64,000 nt of DNA from Solitalea lacus (GCF_022014595.1 NZ_CP091740.1:992001-1056000); one strand, 5' to 3'. Numbered from the stretch's first letter, positions 9,297-18,816 are shown. The notes: generated from the sequence alone by a model not told the origin. Numbers and translations: made by a program.

Positions 9297-10758
9297 CCCA
9301 AAAAAGTCATTAGGGATTTAAGTTTTTGTCAAGTCAAACGTTTTATTGCAATTCCATAGGCCGGTAAACCATTCTCTTCGTTTCATGGCTAGCGACAGTT
9401 TTAGGATTTTCTGGCTGCCGTTTTTTACCATATACCCGCCAATGGCAAACACCTTGTAGCGTAATGTTTTCAGGCGTTGTTCTACTTGGGTATTAAGCAC
9501 GACCTGCCTGAAAAGGCTGATGAAGTTATAGGCCATCATCACCCAGTTCAGGGCCGCTTCGGTAGCATCAAAGTTTTTAAGATTGAAGCTGTCTGCCCCA
9601 AAATCGTATTTCAGTTCTTTGATCCGGTTTTCGCAATTGGCCCTTTGCCGGTACAGATTCCACACCTGAAGCGCCGGCAGGGTTAAATCGGTGACAAAAC
9701 AACTGTAGCGGTAATTTTTATAAATGCCCTCGTCTTCAAATAGTTTCAGCGTTTTGCCCGTTGCACAGGGGCGTTCACTGACTTGCTGGCGGACCATGAC
9801 CAGCCTTCTGGGTTGATCCCACAGGGGACTTTGATAAGTGCTTTCGGCCACTTCGATACCAGCGGTAACTTTTACCCACAGCTGTTGTGCGGCGAGTTTT
9901 TGTTGGATCGGTTTGTACTGCCGGGCGGCAATGATGTAGTTGCCCACTTGTGGACTTTGCTCCAGATACTCAAATACTTCTTTACCGTAAAATCCACTGT
10001 CGGCCCTGAATAAGCCTATTTTTTTACCGTTTAGTTTTTCTATCGTATCGGCTAAAAAGCCTTGGAAATTATTGCTCGTATAGCTGTCGCCGCTTCGCAG
10101 CCAAAAATTGGCGACCATTTTTGTTTCCTCAATAAAGGCGATTAATGGATGATGACTGTTGCGGCCGGGCTTAAGGGGGTTGTATCCTTTTTTACTACCC
10201 TGTTGCCCGCCGTATCGGGTAAGGATGGTGGAGTCGACATCCAGGGTGTAATTATCATACTGCAGATTGCCAAAAAACCATTGGTATAAAGGGGTGAAGA
10301 TCTGCTGGTTGGTGGCCAGGGTATGTTTGTTGAAAAAGCGCTGGATGGCTTTACTGCCTGCCATTTGTTTGAAACCCCAGCATTGTTTCATTACCGCATC
10401 ATGGCGTGTTACCTCGCAATGTTCAAACTTGTTGGCCCCACACCATATGCTGGTCATAAACTGTTGGATGAGTTGATGCGGGGAATAGCCCCGGTTTGAC
10501 CCTGGGGCTGGCAATGGCAACCGATCCAAGGCTGCTTCAAACTCCATCCTGTCCAGCATTTTTTTCAGTAAAACAATGCCCGACCAGGGCGTTATTTCTT
10601 TGTCTGTAAAGTCAATTTTCAGGTCCAAGTTCAAATAAGGTTTACTTACTGCAATTTCCTCCAATTTACATTGGTATAAAACCAATAGTTATCAACAAGT
10701 TAACACTCTTAATTTCTAATGGCGGTCATTAGAAATTGAGGCTAATGACTTTTTTGGG
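9297..10758 (-). mobile_element. Complete IS1380-family insertion sequence
   Basis: 1462-bp element bounded by perfect 17-bp inverted repeats CCCAAAAAAGTCATTAG (9297-9313, and its complement 10742-10758) and by 5-bp direct repeats. It encodes one transposase on the minus strand. A perfect 11-bp hairpin (10711-10721 with 10727-10737) lies between the right end and the transposase start, where such structures often stop transcripts entering from outside. The element is visibly richer in GC than its neighbours, suggesting recent arrival. It lies in the gap between gcvP and a methyltransferase gene and breaks neither. Confidence 0.92.
9318..10685 (-). CDS. IS1380-family DDE transposase
   Basis: 455 residues, full length and without frameshift, so probably active. 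Catalytic residues in order: D151 in LDVDSTIL, D229 in FRADSGFYG, and E352 inside an exact YREK motif (Y345-x2-R348-x3-E352-x6-K359). RYGGQQGSKKGYNPLKPG after the first aspartate is characteristic of IS1380 relatives. It catalyses cut-and-paste movement of the surrounding element. No ATG opens the frame; TTG at 10685 or TTG at 10664 (giving EEIAVSKPYLNLD) are the possible starts, and I cannot decide between them. Confidence 0.92.
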   Translation of the reverse strand: MVLYQCKLEEIAVSKPYLNLDLKIDFTDKEITPWSGIVLLKKMLDRMEFEAALDRLPLPAPGSNRGYSPHQLIQQFMTSIWCGANKFEHCEVTRHDAVMKQCWGFKQMAGSKAIQRFFNKHTLATNQQIFTPLYQWFFGNLQYDNYTLDVDSTILTRYGGQQGSKKGYNPLKPGRNSHHPLIAFIEETKMVANFWLRSGDSYTSNNFQGFLADTIEKLNGKKIGLFRADSGFYGKEVFEYLEQSPQVGNYIIAARQYKPIQQKLAAQQLWVKVTAGIEVAESTYQSPLWDQPRRLVMVRQQVSERPCATGKTLKLFEDEGIYKNYRYSCFVTDLTLPALQVWNLYRQRANCENRIKELKYDFGADSFNLKNFDATEAALNWVMMAYNFISLFRQVVLNTQVEQRLKTLRYKVFAIGGYMVKNGSQKILKLSLAMKRREWFTGLWNCNKTFDLTKT

Positions 10759-10763
10759 TTTAT
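10759..10763. repeat. Target site duplication of the IS1380 element, right
   Basis: TTTAT, identical to 9292-9296 on the other side of the element. Confidence 0.85.
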
Positions 10764-10858
10764 TGCTTTTAAGCATTGTTGCGAATATTATAGATTCTTT
10801 TTTTTCGCGCCAGTTAAATGTAGATACACTTGGAAATGCAGGATAACCACCTGTTTCA

Positions 10859-11620
10859 TTAGCTGGGTGATGAGTGACTAGGAGCGTCATACTTTCCAAT
10901 GCGAAGTAATATTGGAAAAGTGACGGCTTTTACTTCATCGTTTTTCCAAAAAGAATTTAGCTCTTTTTCAATTAAATCTAGAGGATTTTCTCCATTCTTG
11001 CTAATGTAATGTTGCACAGCTGACCAGGTATTTAAATAACCGATAAACTGTTCTTTGGTCCAATGGTAGGTGTTCGTAAATGTAGGGGCATTTATTTCTT
11101 TAAAAGGAAATGGAATTGTTTGATATCCTTCATCGATGTATTTTCGCTCGTCATCCCAATAGGAGCCAAGAACATCGTTGTAAAAGTAATTGATCAAGGT
11201 GTTGGTTTGAGGTTCTGTTTTTAATAGGCCGTAACCGATTACGGCTATAATTCCATTGGGTTTTAAGGTGCGCTTTACTTCTGTGTAAAACTGCTCAAAA
11301 TTAAACCAATGGATAGCTTGTGCAACTGTAATAAGATCAAATGTTGAATTACTGAAAGTAGTATGTTCTGCTGCTGCGCATTGGTAAGTTATATTTTCTT
11401 TTTTTAAAGCATTTAAAAGCTGATTTTCACTAATATCGGTTGCATAAACTTGATCAAAGTAATTAGCAAGCTTCACAGCAACTTGTCCGTTTCCGGTGCC
11501 GCAATCCCAGGCGAGCTTTCGGTTATTTACTTGCTGGAGTAAAAAATCAAACAATTCTTCGGGGTATCCCGGCCTAAACTGAGAATACTCTTTTGCAATG
11601 CCGGAGAAAATGTCTTTCAT
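10859..11620 (-). CDS. Class I SAM-dependent methyltransferase
   Basis: About 253 residues from the ATG at 11620 (MKDIFSGIAKEYSQFRPGYP, the usual beginning of this family). The frame is open to 11698, but that extension has no family resemblance. Motif I is WDCGTGNGQVA, followed by the acidic VYATDIS of motif II and FDLITVAQAIHWF, a pattern of small-molecule methyltransferases of the UbiE/Methyltransf_11 type. The substrate is not evident. It lies just upstream, in map terms, of a minus-strand two-component pair but with its own 98-base gap, so cotranscription is uncertain. Confidence 0.8.
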   Translation of the reverse strand: MKDIFSGIAKEYSQFRPGYPEELFDFLLQQVNNRKLAWDCGTGNGQVAVKLANYFDQVYATDISENQLLNALKKENITYQCAAAEHTTFSNSTFDLITVAQAIHWFNFEQFYTEVKRTLKPNGIIAVIGYGLLKTEPQTNTLINYFYNDVLGSYWDDERKYIDEGYQTIPFPFKEINAPTFTNTYHWTKEQFIGYLNTWSAVQHYISKNGENPLDLIEKELNSFWKNDEVKAVTFPILLRIGKYDAPSHSSPS

Positions 11621-11718
11621 CGTCTCTTGAACATGAGGAGTTGTTAAGTTACGAATTTTATATAAGTGAAAGTCTCCAGTTAAACTATTTTTACCCAATA
11701 CAATATAAAAACCTGACT

Positions 11719-12354
11719 TTAAATTAACTGGTTATTCTTTGCAAAGAGAATTAGGTTTGTTACATTTTTTAAATCAAGTTTTTTCATAATGTTTCTGCGG
11801 TGTGTATTTACTGTAAATTCGCTTAAAAACAATTTGTCGGCTATCTGCTTGGTGTTTTGACCTTCGCAAATTTGAAGGATAATATTTACTTCTCTTTTGG
11901 TGAGTTGGTATTTTCTTAAGAATCCATCGAAGAAAACAGAGTTTTTGATGACACTGTCAGTTTTGTTTTCTGTAGGAAAATGTTGTTTTCCTGACAAAAC
12001 GCATTGAATTGCGTACGCTAATTCTGCAGCAGTAGAGTTTTTTACCATAAACCCGTTTGCCCCCAGTTTTTTTACTTCATTAACAAGTTCGGGTTGGTTG
12101 TAGTTGGTGAGAACCAAAACTTTAACATCATGAAAATCTTTTTTTATGCTTTGTAAGCATTGCATGCCATCAAAAGTAGGCATATTCAGGTCTAGTAATA
12201 CTAAATGTGGCTGATGAAGCATGATTCCTGAAATAACCTCTAAGCCATTTTTTGCAGTTGCAACCACGGTGATATTTGATAAATCCCGTAAAATGGAGCA
12301 AAGGCCTTCTAACAGCAATTCATGATCGTCGGCAAGTAATAATTTATATTGCAT
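11719..12354 (-). CDS. LuxR/NarL-type response regulator
   Basis: 211 residues. The receiver domain has the acidic pair near the N-terminus (LLADDHE), phospho-acceptor D55 in LVLLDLNMPTFDG and a lysine in GFMVKNST. The C-terminal helix-turn-helix (LTKREVNIILQICEGQNTKQIADKLFLSEFT, residues about 150-180) is a GerE/LuxR domain that binds DNA after phosphorylation. The start codon lies 11 bases inside the kinase gene, so the two are translationally coupled and form a cognate pair. Target genes are unknown; the flanking methyltransferase or the divergent YceI gene are possibilities only by position. Confidence 0.92.
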   Translation of the reverse strand: MQYKLLLADDHELLLEGLCSILRDLSNITVVATAKNGLEVISGIMLHQPHLVLLDLNMPTFDGMQCLQSIKKDFHDVKVLVLTNYNQPELVNEVKKLGANGFMVKNSTAAELAYAIQCVLSGKQHFPTENKTDSVIKNSVFFDGFLRKYQLTKREVNIILQICEGQNTKQIADKLFLSEFTVNTHRRNIMKKLDLKNVTNLILFAKNNQLI

Positions 12355-14209
12355 ATTCTTTCTTCGGAATTTCTATAGTAATAATGGAGCCGTGAGGCGA
12401 GTTTCTCTCTATTTCAATATGCCCTTCAAAGTAATTAACTTTTGAACTAATTGCATGAAGCCCTTGTGTTTGTTGATTTTTGGAGAGTTCGGGGTCAAAA
12501 CCGATTCCATCATCCTCAACCATTAACGAAAAAATATCTTCATGTTCAATAACCTGAATTAAAGCATTTTTAGCCTTTGCATGCTTAGCTATATTATTTA
12601 ATAGCTCATAAATAATGCTATATAAGTTTGTATAGAGATTAGCATGGTTGTCATTATAAGTTTCAAATCCGATTATGGCCAATTCAATGTTGATTTTTCC
12701 AGATGCGTTGAAAATTGAAATGATTTTTTCAAGCGAGGTTTTAAAACCAACTTTCGAAAGCATAACTGGGCTAAGTGCGTGACTAAGGTTTCTAACTGTA
12801 TCGGATACAATCCCAACTGCTTCTTCTGCTTTCTCAATTTTTTGAATCACTTCTACACTATGAAAGCCATTTTTCTCGCGAATGGAAGACAGATTCAGCT
12901 TAGCAGCTGATAATAGAGATCCCGCAATGTCATGTAATTGATTTGCAATTTGATTTCGCTCTGTTTCCTGCACATTCATAATTATGCGCGTATTTTCTGC
13001 TTGCTTTTTATTCATTTCAATTAGCAATTGTTCTTTGTCCACTTTAAATCGATTAAAGCGATAGGCAAGTCCGGCCATCAGAATAATTACTTCTAATATA
13101 AAACCAACTGCTAGGCCATAACGACCGATAAATACATTTTCGGTGCCATAACTTCCAGAGTAAAATCCTATGAATAGAACAATCATGATGGAAATTGGAA
13201 TAATGGCTACCAAATAGAAAATGGCTAATCTGTTTCCTTGTATAGATTGACTGATGATTAGATATAATGTTAGGATAATAAAGACGGCAGCCAATAATGG
13301 TGTACTGTACTGTGCGTAAAGCCAAATTGGTGAATGCATGAATATGGTCGAGGTACATGCTATGATTGCTGAAGCAACAAATGAGATATACATGATAAAT
13401 TGCAACATAAAACGCAAGATTTTGCCATTAATACACCCTAAGTAATGTTTTACAAATAAAATAGAGAATGGAATCGGCAAGGTTCCGAATAACGGCCGGG
13501 CCCGACTTGCAAACCAGGTTGAGTTGGGCCAAATGTATTCAAATCCATGACCGGTATTTGCTAATACATAAAGCCACCCAGTGCTGGCATATAAAATATA
13601 GTACAAATACAAAATATCCTTCGACAATATGGAGAGATAACCACTGAATAAAACGAGTAATATGATCATGCCTGATAAAACCGCGATAACGGCCGTGTCT
13701 TCCATAGCATTTTCTAGGATCGTGGCTGCAGGGCCAACATTAAATGATAATTGCAAAGACTCATTATGTTTGTCTATTCGTGCGATATAATAACCTTTTT
13801 TCTCAAGTGGGAAAGTGAATTCAGTAGTTTTTACAGGCCGATGGGCAAAAGGAAAGAAATCCCCTGAACGGTAGCTAAGGGCGCAATTGTTATCGTTGAC
13901 GAAGTAGAGATCAATGGAATTAATCTGGTTGTTGCCAATTTGCAATAGATAGGATTCGGGATTAGTATGATAGTATACCAACCAGAAAACGGAATGAGTA
14001 AAGCCAAAATTCAGCTCATTGCTCTCAAGTTTCCTGAACTTATTGTTTTTAAATAATTCAAAAGCCTGCCGCGCATTTAGTTTTAAAGAACTATCTGCAT
14101 AAAGATAAAAGGGCGTTCTTGATTGAGCCGGTTTAGCGGTCGTAAACTGAAAATTTAATAGTAATAAGGAAAAAAACAAAAGTGCACCCTTTATCAACCT
14201 GGAAAACAT
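12344..14209 (-). CDS. 7TM-DISM sensor histidine kinase
   Basis: About 621 residues from ATG 14209 (MFSRLIKGALLFF, a signal peptide ending near TTAKPAQS); the open frame extends to 14308. Layout: periplasmic 7TMR-DISMED2-like sensor domain (FYLYADSS to about residue 150), seven membrane helices, a short coiled coil, then a HisKA_3 dimerisation domain with the phospho-histidine in ERNQIANQLHDIAGSLL, and a HATPase with DDGIGFDPEL and GLHAISSKV. DISMED2 domains are thought to bind carbohydrate-like ligands. It phosphorylates the response regulator whose gene overlaps its 3' end. It is divergent from the first yceI-like gene. Confidence 0.9.
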   Translation of the reverse strand: MFSRLIKGALLFFSLLLLNFQFTTAKPAQSRTPFYLYADSSLKLNARQAFELFKNNKFRKLESNELNFGFTHSVFWLVYYHTNPESYLLQIGNNQINSIDLYFVNDNNCALSYRSGDFFPFAHRPVKTTEFTFPLEKKGYYIARIDKHNESLQLSFNVGPAATILENAMEDTAVIAVLSGMIILLVLFSGYLSILSKDILYLYYILYASTGWLYVLANTGHGFEYIWPNSTWFASRARPLFGTLPIPFSILFVKHYLGCINGKILRFMLQFIMYISFVASAIIACTSTIFMHSPIWLYAQYSTPLLAAVFIILTLYLIISQSIQGNRLAIFYLVAIIPISIMIVLFIGFYSGSYGTENVFIGRYGLAVGFILEVIILMAGLAYRFNRFKVDKEQLLIEMNKKQAENTRIIMNVQETERNQIANQLHDIAGSLLSAAKLNLSSIREKNGFHSVEVIQKIEKAEEAVGIVSDTVRNLSHALSPVMLSKVGFKTSLEKIISIFNASGKINIELAIIGFETYNDNHANLYTNLYSIIYELLNNIAKHAKAKNALIQVIEHEDIFSLMVEDDGIGFDPELSKNQQTQGLHAISSKVNYFEGHIEIERNSPHGSIITIEIPKKEYAI

Positions 14210-14338
14210 TAAAAAACAAGGTTTTATGAAGTTGAGGCGCTGGATTAGATATTGACGTAAAATAGTAAATAAGATCAAATAATAAATATCCATTAAAATC
14301 ATTTTCATCGTATGTACATTTTTACTAGTTGGTAACGT

Positions 14339-14369
14339 TTGTTAAATTGCAAGCCTGTATTCACTTTTG
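14339..14369 (+). promoter_or_regulatory. Promoter of first yceI-like gene
   Basis: TTG 14339-14341, 20-base spacer, CACTTTTG 14362-14369. The -7 has CA instead of TA, as does one rRNA promoter in this window. It predicts a leader of about 23 bases. Confidence 0.5.
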
Positions 14370-14398
14370 AAACACGTTAATCCAAATTAATAAACACA

Positions 14399-15016
14399 AT
14401 GAAAAAGATTCTTTTTTTTACCCTATCGTTGATAGCCTTTGTTTCATTTTCTTTTATTCCAGCAACTAACAAAGACGTTGTAACGTATAAAATTGATCCT
14501 TCACAAACTAATATTGTTTGGTTTGGTAAAAAGGTTACCGGAATGCACTCGGGGGCCTTGCAACTCTCAGAAGGGTATATAACCATGAAAAATGAGAAGT
14601 TGGCTGGTGGAACGTTTGAGTTTGATATGAAATCAATCACTGTTTCTGATTTGAAAGACCCTAATTACAATCAAAAATTGGTTAGTCACCTTAAATCAGA
14701 TGATTTTTTTGCGGTTGATAAGTTTCCTACGGCTAAATTTGAAATTACCAAGGCAAAGCATTTGGGTAAAAATCAATATGCTGTAACCGGAAATCTAACA
14801 GTAAAAGGCATTACCAAAGAAGTGATGATTCCTGCATTTGTTTCCATTTCTGATAATGGTGGGGCTGTTGCTGTAATTACTAATAAGTTTAAAATTAATC
14901 GTATTCAGTTCGATATTAAATATCGGTCAGCAAACTTCGTTGAAGATATTGGTGATAAAGCTATTGATGATGATTTTGAACTTGAAGTGACTCAGATGAT
15001 TGCCCGTCGTCAATAA
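14399..15016 (+). CDS. YceI-family periplasmic lipid-binding protein (copy 1)
   Basis: 205 residues with a signal peptide (KILFFTLSLIAFVSFSFIPA). The mature domain is a YceI lipocalin-like barrel that binds isoprenoid-type lipids: TYKIDPSQTNIVWFGKKVTGMHSG at its beginning, HLKSDDFFAVDKFPTAKFEI in the middle, LTVKGITKEV, and FKINRIQFDIKYRS near the end. It is closely similar to the next gene (both have HLK-DDFF-DKFPTAK and GDKAI-DDF), so the pair is a tandem duplication. Copy 1 has its own promoter and terminator. The physiological role of YceI proteins is poorly known; stress-induced isoprenoid transport is a guess. Confidence 0.88.
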   Translation: MKKILFFTLSLIAFVSFSFIPATNKDVVTYKIDPSQTNIVWFGKKVTGMHSGALQLSEGYITMKNEKLAGGTFEFDMKSITVSDLKDPNYNQKLVSHLKSDDFFAVDKFPTAKFEITKAKHLGKNQYAVTGNLTVKGITKEVMIPAFVSISDNGGAVAVITNKFKINRIQFDIKYRSANFVEDIGDKAIDDDFELEVTQMIARRQ

Positions 15017-15036
15017 TAAGAAAGCATAATCGTTAC

Positions 15037-15064
15037 AAGCAGCTATTATAGGCTGCTTTTTTTA
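15037..15064 (+). terminator. Terminator of first yceI-like gene
   Basis: Stem AAGCAGC (15037-15043) with GCTGCTT (15052-15058), 8-base loop, followed by a T-run. Confidence 0.8.
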
Positions 15065-15194
15065 TGTAGTGTAAAATCTTTTTCAATTTTTAGGACAGGT
15101 AAAAACAATTTCTACTTTTGAACTGTAGTAATAATTCTATCTATCGAAGTTCTCTCAAATAAATAAGTGTAACGTAAAAAATACAATATGTTTG

Positions 15195-15226
15195 TTGCAA
15201 CAAATAATGTTTTAACATTATATTTG
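15195..15226 (+). promoter_or_regulatory. Promoter of second yceI-like gene
   Basis: TTG 15195-15197, 21-base spacer, TATATTTG 15219-15226 matching TAnnTTTG; the start codon is 35 bases downstream of the -7. Confidence 0.6.
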
Positions 15227-15260
15227 TTCCGTTAAGATTAAAAAAAATAGAAAACCCGAT

Positions 15261-15860
15261 ATGAAAAAGTTAACTTCTGTATTAGCACTAGTCGTTGCAA
15301 CAGTTTTGTTTGCATTTACAGCTCCTGAGAAAAAAGCAGGCGAGACCTTTAAAGTGGACGTATCTAAAAGCTCTATTGCTTGGAATGGCAAAAAAGTAAC
15401 TGGTGAACATAGTGGAAACATCAAATTTGCCAACGGTACTCTTTTGTTTGATGGTAAAAAAGTAAATGGCGGTTCATTTATTGTTGATATGACCTCAATT
15501 ACTTGTATCGATATTACAAACGCTGATTATAACGCTAAATTTGTAGGTCATTTGAAAAATGATGATTTTTTTGGTACAGATAAATTTCCTACAGCCAAGT
15601 TAGATATCACCGACTCAAAAGCTTTAGGCGGTGATAAATATGAGATCAATGGTAACATAACCATTAAAGGTGTTACTAAACCAATTACTTTCCCTGCAAC
15701 AATTAAGAAAGTTAAAAACTCTATTGTTGCTGCTGCTGATGTAACTATTAACCGTACTCAGTTTGATATTAAATACGGTTCAGCAAGTTTCTTTAACTTA
15801 GGCGATAAAGCTATCAATGATGATTTTACATTGAAAATTGCATTAGTAGCTGCTAAATAA
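15261..15860 (+). CDS. YceI-family periplasmic lipid-binding protein (copy 2)
   Basis: 199 residues, signal peptide KLTSVLALVVATVLFAFTAP, then a YceI barrel: FKVDVSKSSIAWNGKKVTGEHSG, HLKNDDFFGTDKFPTAKLDI, ITIKGVTKPI and INRTQFDIKYGS. It is a paralogue of the preceding gene. The separate promoter upstream and terminators on both sides suggest the two copies are expressed independently, perhaps under different conditions. As with copy 1, ligand and role are unproven; family members bind octaprenyl-type lipids in the periplasm. Confidence 0.9.
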   Translation: MKKLTSVLALVVATVLFAFTAPEKKAGETFKVDVSKSSIAWNGKKVTGEHSGNIKFANGTLLFDGKKVNGGSFIVDMTSITCIDITNADYNAKFVGHLKNDDFFGTDKFPTAKLDITDSKALGGDKYEINGNITIKGVTKPITFPATIKKVKNSIVAAADVTINRTQFDIKYGSASFFNLGDKAINDDFTLKIALVAAK

Positions 15861-15880
15861 TTAAAGCAAAAAGTTTATCT

Positions 15881-15907
15881 AAGCGGTCCTTGTGGCCGCT
15901 TTTTTTG
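15881..15907 (+). terminator. Terminator of second yceI-like gene
   Basis: Stem AAGCGG (15881-15886) with CCGCTT (15896-15901), extended inward by CC/GG, followed by a seven-T run. Confidence 0.85.
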
Positions 15908-15961
15908 TTTCTGTTTATCAATATTTTCTTTGTAATTTTCAGATAATCAAATGTTTATTTT

Positions 15962-16639
15962 ATGAAAAAGTCTTTTTCTCTAATTCTACTACTCATGCTT
16001 GTGGGAGCGACATCTATGGCTCAGGTTTTTACAGGCAGTTTTAAAATGATTATTACGGGTGACAACATGAAGCAACCGATCGAAATGATGTGCTACTACA
16101 AAGACAAAAAAATAGCAACAGAAATGTCGCCAGAGCAGATGAAGGGTGGAAAAATGCGAATGATTTACGATTATTCCACGCAGGAGGGTCTGATTTTAAT
16201 GGACATGAATGGCAACAAAATGGGGTTTAAATCGAAAACTAAGGAGCTGCAGGATGTAATAATGGAGAAGAATCCACCTAAGATTACTGAAACAAATGAA
16301 TCGAAAACTATTGATGGGCATTCATGTAAGAAATTTATCTCCGAAACAGAAGATGCAGTAATAGATTTATGGGTAGCTCAGGATATGGATTTCGACCTGA
16401 AAGAATTGTTTGTAAATATGAAGGGGGCAAAAGGAGGAGGGATGAACAATTTAGGACATTACGCTAAATACTTTAAAGGGCCATCTTTGGAAACCGTTGT
16501 AGTTGATAAGAAAAAGGGATCTAAGGCTACAGTATTAATTAAAGATATACAAAAAAGAATACCTCCAGAGTCGGTTTTTAGTTCTGAGGGGTATAACATT
16601 ATGTCAAATCCCATGATGGGAGGAGGAAAGAAAGAATAG
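15962..16639 (+). CDS. Secreted DUF4412-domain protein
   Basis: 225 residues with a clear signal peptide (FSLILLLMLVGATSMAQ, cleavage after MAQ). The mature part has the DUF4412 pattern: FTGSFKMIITGDNMKQPIEM, then DYSTQEGLILMDMNGNKM, and an IDGHSCKKF segment around a conserved cysteine. It ends in a Met/Gly/Lys-rich tail (NPMMGGGKKE) that is probably flexible. Function unknown; it is a periplasmic or surface protein typical of Bacteroidota. The neighbouring exported YceI proteins suggest an envelope-related cluster but not a shared operon, since a terminator intervenes. Confidence 0.75.
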   Translation: MKKSFSLILLLMLVGATSMAQVFTGSFKMIITGDNMKQPIEMMCYYKDKKIATEMSPEQMKGGKMRMIYDYSTQEGLILMDMNGNKMGFKSKTKELQDVIMEKNPPKITETNESKTIDGHSCKKFISETEDAVIDLWVAQDMDFDLKELFVNMKGAKGGGMNNLGHYAKYFKGPSLETVVVDKKKGSKATVLIKDIQKRIPPESVFSSEGYNIMSNPMMGGGKKE

Positions 16640-16643
16640 TGGA

Positions 16644-16680
16644 ATTTAAGGTTCTTTGTTCTGCACAAAGAGCCTTAAAT
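16644..16680. terminator. Shared terminator between convergent genes
   Basis: Arms 16644-16658 (ATTTAAGGTTCTTTG) and 16666-16680 pair along 15 positions with one G-T pair. The right arm includes the stop codon of the minus-strand MBL gene, so one hairpin ends both transcripts. Confidence 0.7.
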
Positions 16681-17439
16681 TATGGAAAAGCTGCCATTTT
16701 CATATTTTACCTTGCCAACAGCTTTACTTTTAGCATGATAAAATAAACAGGTCCAATCGTTTTCTGCAGCTCGTTTGCCGTAATATTCACGAAGTTCCAT
16801 GGCTTTACGGCCGTCAAAATCGTATTTGGCAATAAATTTTCGAATTAATTGTTCCGGCTCAGGTAATATATCACCACCCATAAATATTTTTTCTCCATCG
16901 GCCTCAATTAAAAATACCTGATGAAATTCGCAATGTCCTCCTGTTAGTTCAAAACTGATTTCGTCGGTGATTTTGCCATTTCCTTCAATTAGATGCAGGT
17001 TGGGTGTGCGCCATAAATGCTCTAAAACCGGTGCTTTATAGGATTTTGATTGTTTTACCAATCCGGTTTCCATTTCTCCACGTTGTACATAATAATCAGC
17101 ATGCGGAAAGCTCAGTTTCCAATTGCCATCCTCTTCATACATCATCCCGCCTGAGTGGTCATAGTGCAAATGACTCATCAATACTTTGGTTACATCATCA
17201 GGTTGAAAACCGGCTTTGCGAATGTTGTTGTATAACTGCAATTCGCCATTGGCTTCTCTTACTCCCAAACCGGCATCAATCAATAGCAGATCATTTGGAG
17301 TTTGAACCAGAAATGGTTGAACGTAAATAAAAAGTGATCCTGGTCGATCTTTAGGATTATGAAGTTCCGGATTAAACGGAATAAATTTTTTGCTTGAATC
17401 TACAGAGAAGGACCCTTCGTGGAGCGGGAAAATTTTCAT
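16675..17439 (-). CDS. MBL-fold metallo-hydrolase
   Basis: 254 residues from ATG 17439 (MKIFPLHEGSFSVD); the frame is open to 17481. The metallo-beta-lactamase fold is shown by LLIDAGLG, the zinc motif SHLHYDHSGG, the later histidine in ELTGGHCEFHQVF, the metal-bridging aspartate in FMGGDILPEP, and a C-terminal FYHAKSK. The overall pattern is that of quorum-quenching-lactonase/glyoxalase-II-like hydrolases; the substrate cannot be told from sequence. No signal peptide, so cytoplasmic. It lies 66 bases downstream of kbl on the same strand and may share its transcript. Confidence 0.85.
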   Translation of the reverse strand: MKIFPLHEGSFSVDSSKKFIPFNPELHNPKDRPGSLFIYVQPFLVQTPNDLLLIDAGLGVREANGELQLYNNIRKAGFQPDDVTKVLMSHLHYDHSGGMMYEEDGNWKLSFPHADYYVQRGEMETGLVKQSKSYKAPVLEHLWRTPNLHLIEGNGKITDEISFELTGGHCEFHQVFLIEADGEKIFMGGDILPEPEQLIRKFIAKYDFDGRKAMELREYYGKRAAENDWTCLFYHAKSKAVGKVKYENGSFSII

Positions 17440-17505
17440 GGGTGCAAAGATAAAAGACAAAAGAACAAAGAACGAATTCAATGTCTTTTGTCTTTATTCT
17501 ATTGT

Positions 17506-18696
17506 CTATTTAATTACACCTAGCTCTTTACCTACTTTGGTAAATGCGGTGATAGCTTTATCAAGGTGTTTAACATCATGTCCGGCAGAAATTTGTACAC
17601 GAATACGAGCTTTGCCTTGAGGTACAACCGGATAGTAGAATCCAATTACATAAATGCCTTCCTCTAGCATCTTTTCAGCAAATTTTTGAGCCAAAGGTGC
17701 ATCATATAACATTACAGGTACAATAGGGTGTAAGCCTGGCTTGATATCGAAACCGGCATCAGTCATTTTCTCACGGAAATATTTGGTGTTAAACTCTAAT
17801 TTGTCACGTAATTCGGTTGTTTCACTCAACATATCCAATACGGCAATAGAGGCACCAACAATACTTGGAGCTAATGTGTTAGAGAATAAATAAGGACGTG
17901 AACGCTGGCGAAGCATGTCGATTATTTCTTTACGGCCCGAAGTAAAACCTCCTGATGCTCCACCCAAAGCTTTGCCTAAGGTGCCGGTAATAATGTCTAT
18001 ACGACCCATTACTCCGCAGTGCTCATGTGTTCCACGGCCGGTCTTGCCTAAAAAGCCTGAAGAATGGCACTCATCAACCATGATTAAGGCTTTGTATTTA
18101 TCAGCCAAGTCAGCAATTTTATCTAATTGTGCAATGGTGCCATCCATAGAGAATGAACCATCTGTAACAATGATACGGTGACGCTTGTCTTGTGAAGCTT
18201 TTAATTGCTCTTCAAGATCAGCCATATCGTTATGTTTATAACGGAAACGAGCCGCCTTACATAAACGAACGCCGTCAATAATTGATGCATGATTAAGCTC
18301 ATCAGAGATAATTGCATCCTGATCATTAAACAATGGTTCAAAAACACCGCCGTTTGCATCAAAGGCCGCAGCGTACAAAATGGTGTCCTCTGTACCTAAG
18401 AACTCTGAAATCTTTTTTTCAAGTTCTATATGAATATCTTGAGTTCCGCAGATGAAACGAACACTGCTCATGCCGTAACCATGTGAGTCAATTGCCTCTT
18501 TAGCCGCTGCAATTACTTTCGGATGTGATGATAAGCCAAGGTAATTGTTGGCACAAAAGTTAATTACCTCCTTACCTCCGGTAATTTTAATATCTGCACC
18601 TTGTGGAGTAGTAATAATTCGTTCCCTTTTATATAATCCGGCCTCCTCAATACCTTTAAGCTCAGCCTCTAATACAGGTTTAAGTGTTTCGTACAT
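17506..18696 (-). CDS. kbl: Glycine C-acetyltransferase (2-amino-3-ketobutyrate CoA ligase)
   Basis: 396-residue PLP enzyme of the alpha-oxoamine synthase family. With CoA it splits 2-amino-3-ketobutyrate to glycine and acetyl-CoA. Hallmarks: [14 protein letters not shown] near the N-terminus, [38 protein letters not shown], and the PLP lysine in [13 protein letters not shown]. Length and start ([23 protein letters not shown]) match E. coli Kbl. Its partner threonine dehydrogenase is encoded about 6 kb away rather than adjacent as in E. coli; together with gcvP they degrade threonine to glycine and one-carbon units. A TATTTTTG -7-like element lies upstream on the minus strand without a good -33. 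Confidence 0.95.
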   Translation of the reverse strand: MYETLKPVLEAELKGIEEAGLYKRERIITTPQGADIKITGGKEVINFCANNYLGLSSHPKVIAAAKEAIDSHGYGMSSVRFICGTQDIHIELEKKISEFLGTEDTILYAAAFDANGGVFEPLFNDQDAIISDELNHASIIDGVRLCKAARFRYKHNDMADLEEQLKASQDKRHRIIVTDGSFSMDGTIAQLDKIADLADKYKALIMVDECHSSGFLGKTGRGTHEHCGVMGRIDIITGTLGKALGGASGGFTSGRKEIIDMLRQRSRPYLFSNTLAPSIVGASIAVLDMLSETTELRDKLEFNTKYFREKMTDAGFDIKPGLHPIVPVMLYDAPLAQKFAEKMLEEGIYVIGFYYPVVPQGKARIRVQISAGHDVKHLDKAITAFTKVGKELGVIK

Positions 18697-18816
18697 AATG
18701 TGTTTATAGTATTTGTTTAGCGAAGCACAAAAATAAGAAATAAACCTAGCAATTGGCCGTTATTTGTGATTAGTGGCCAAAGTTAAAATTTGTAATTTGC
18801 GCCCGATCAAAGTTAT

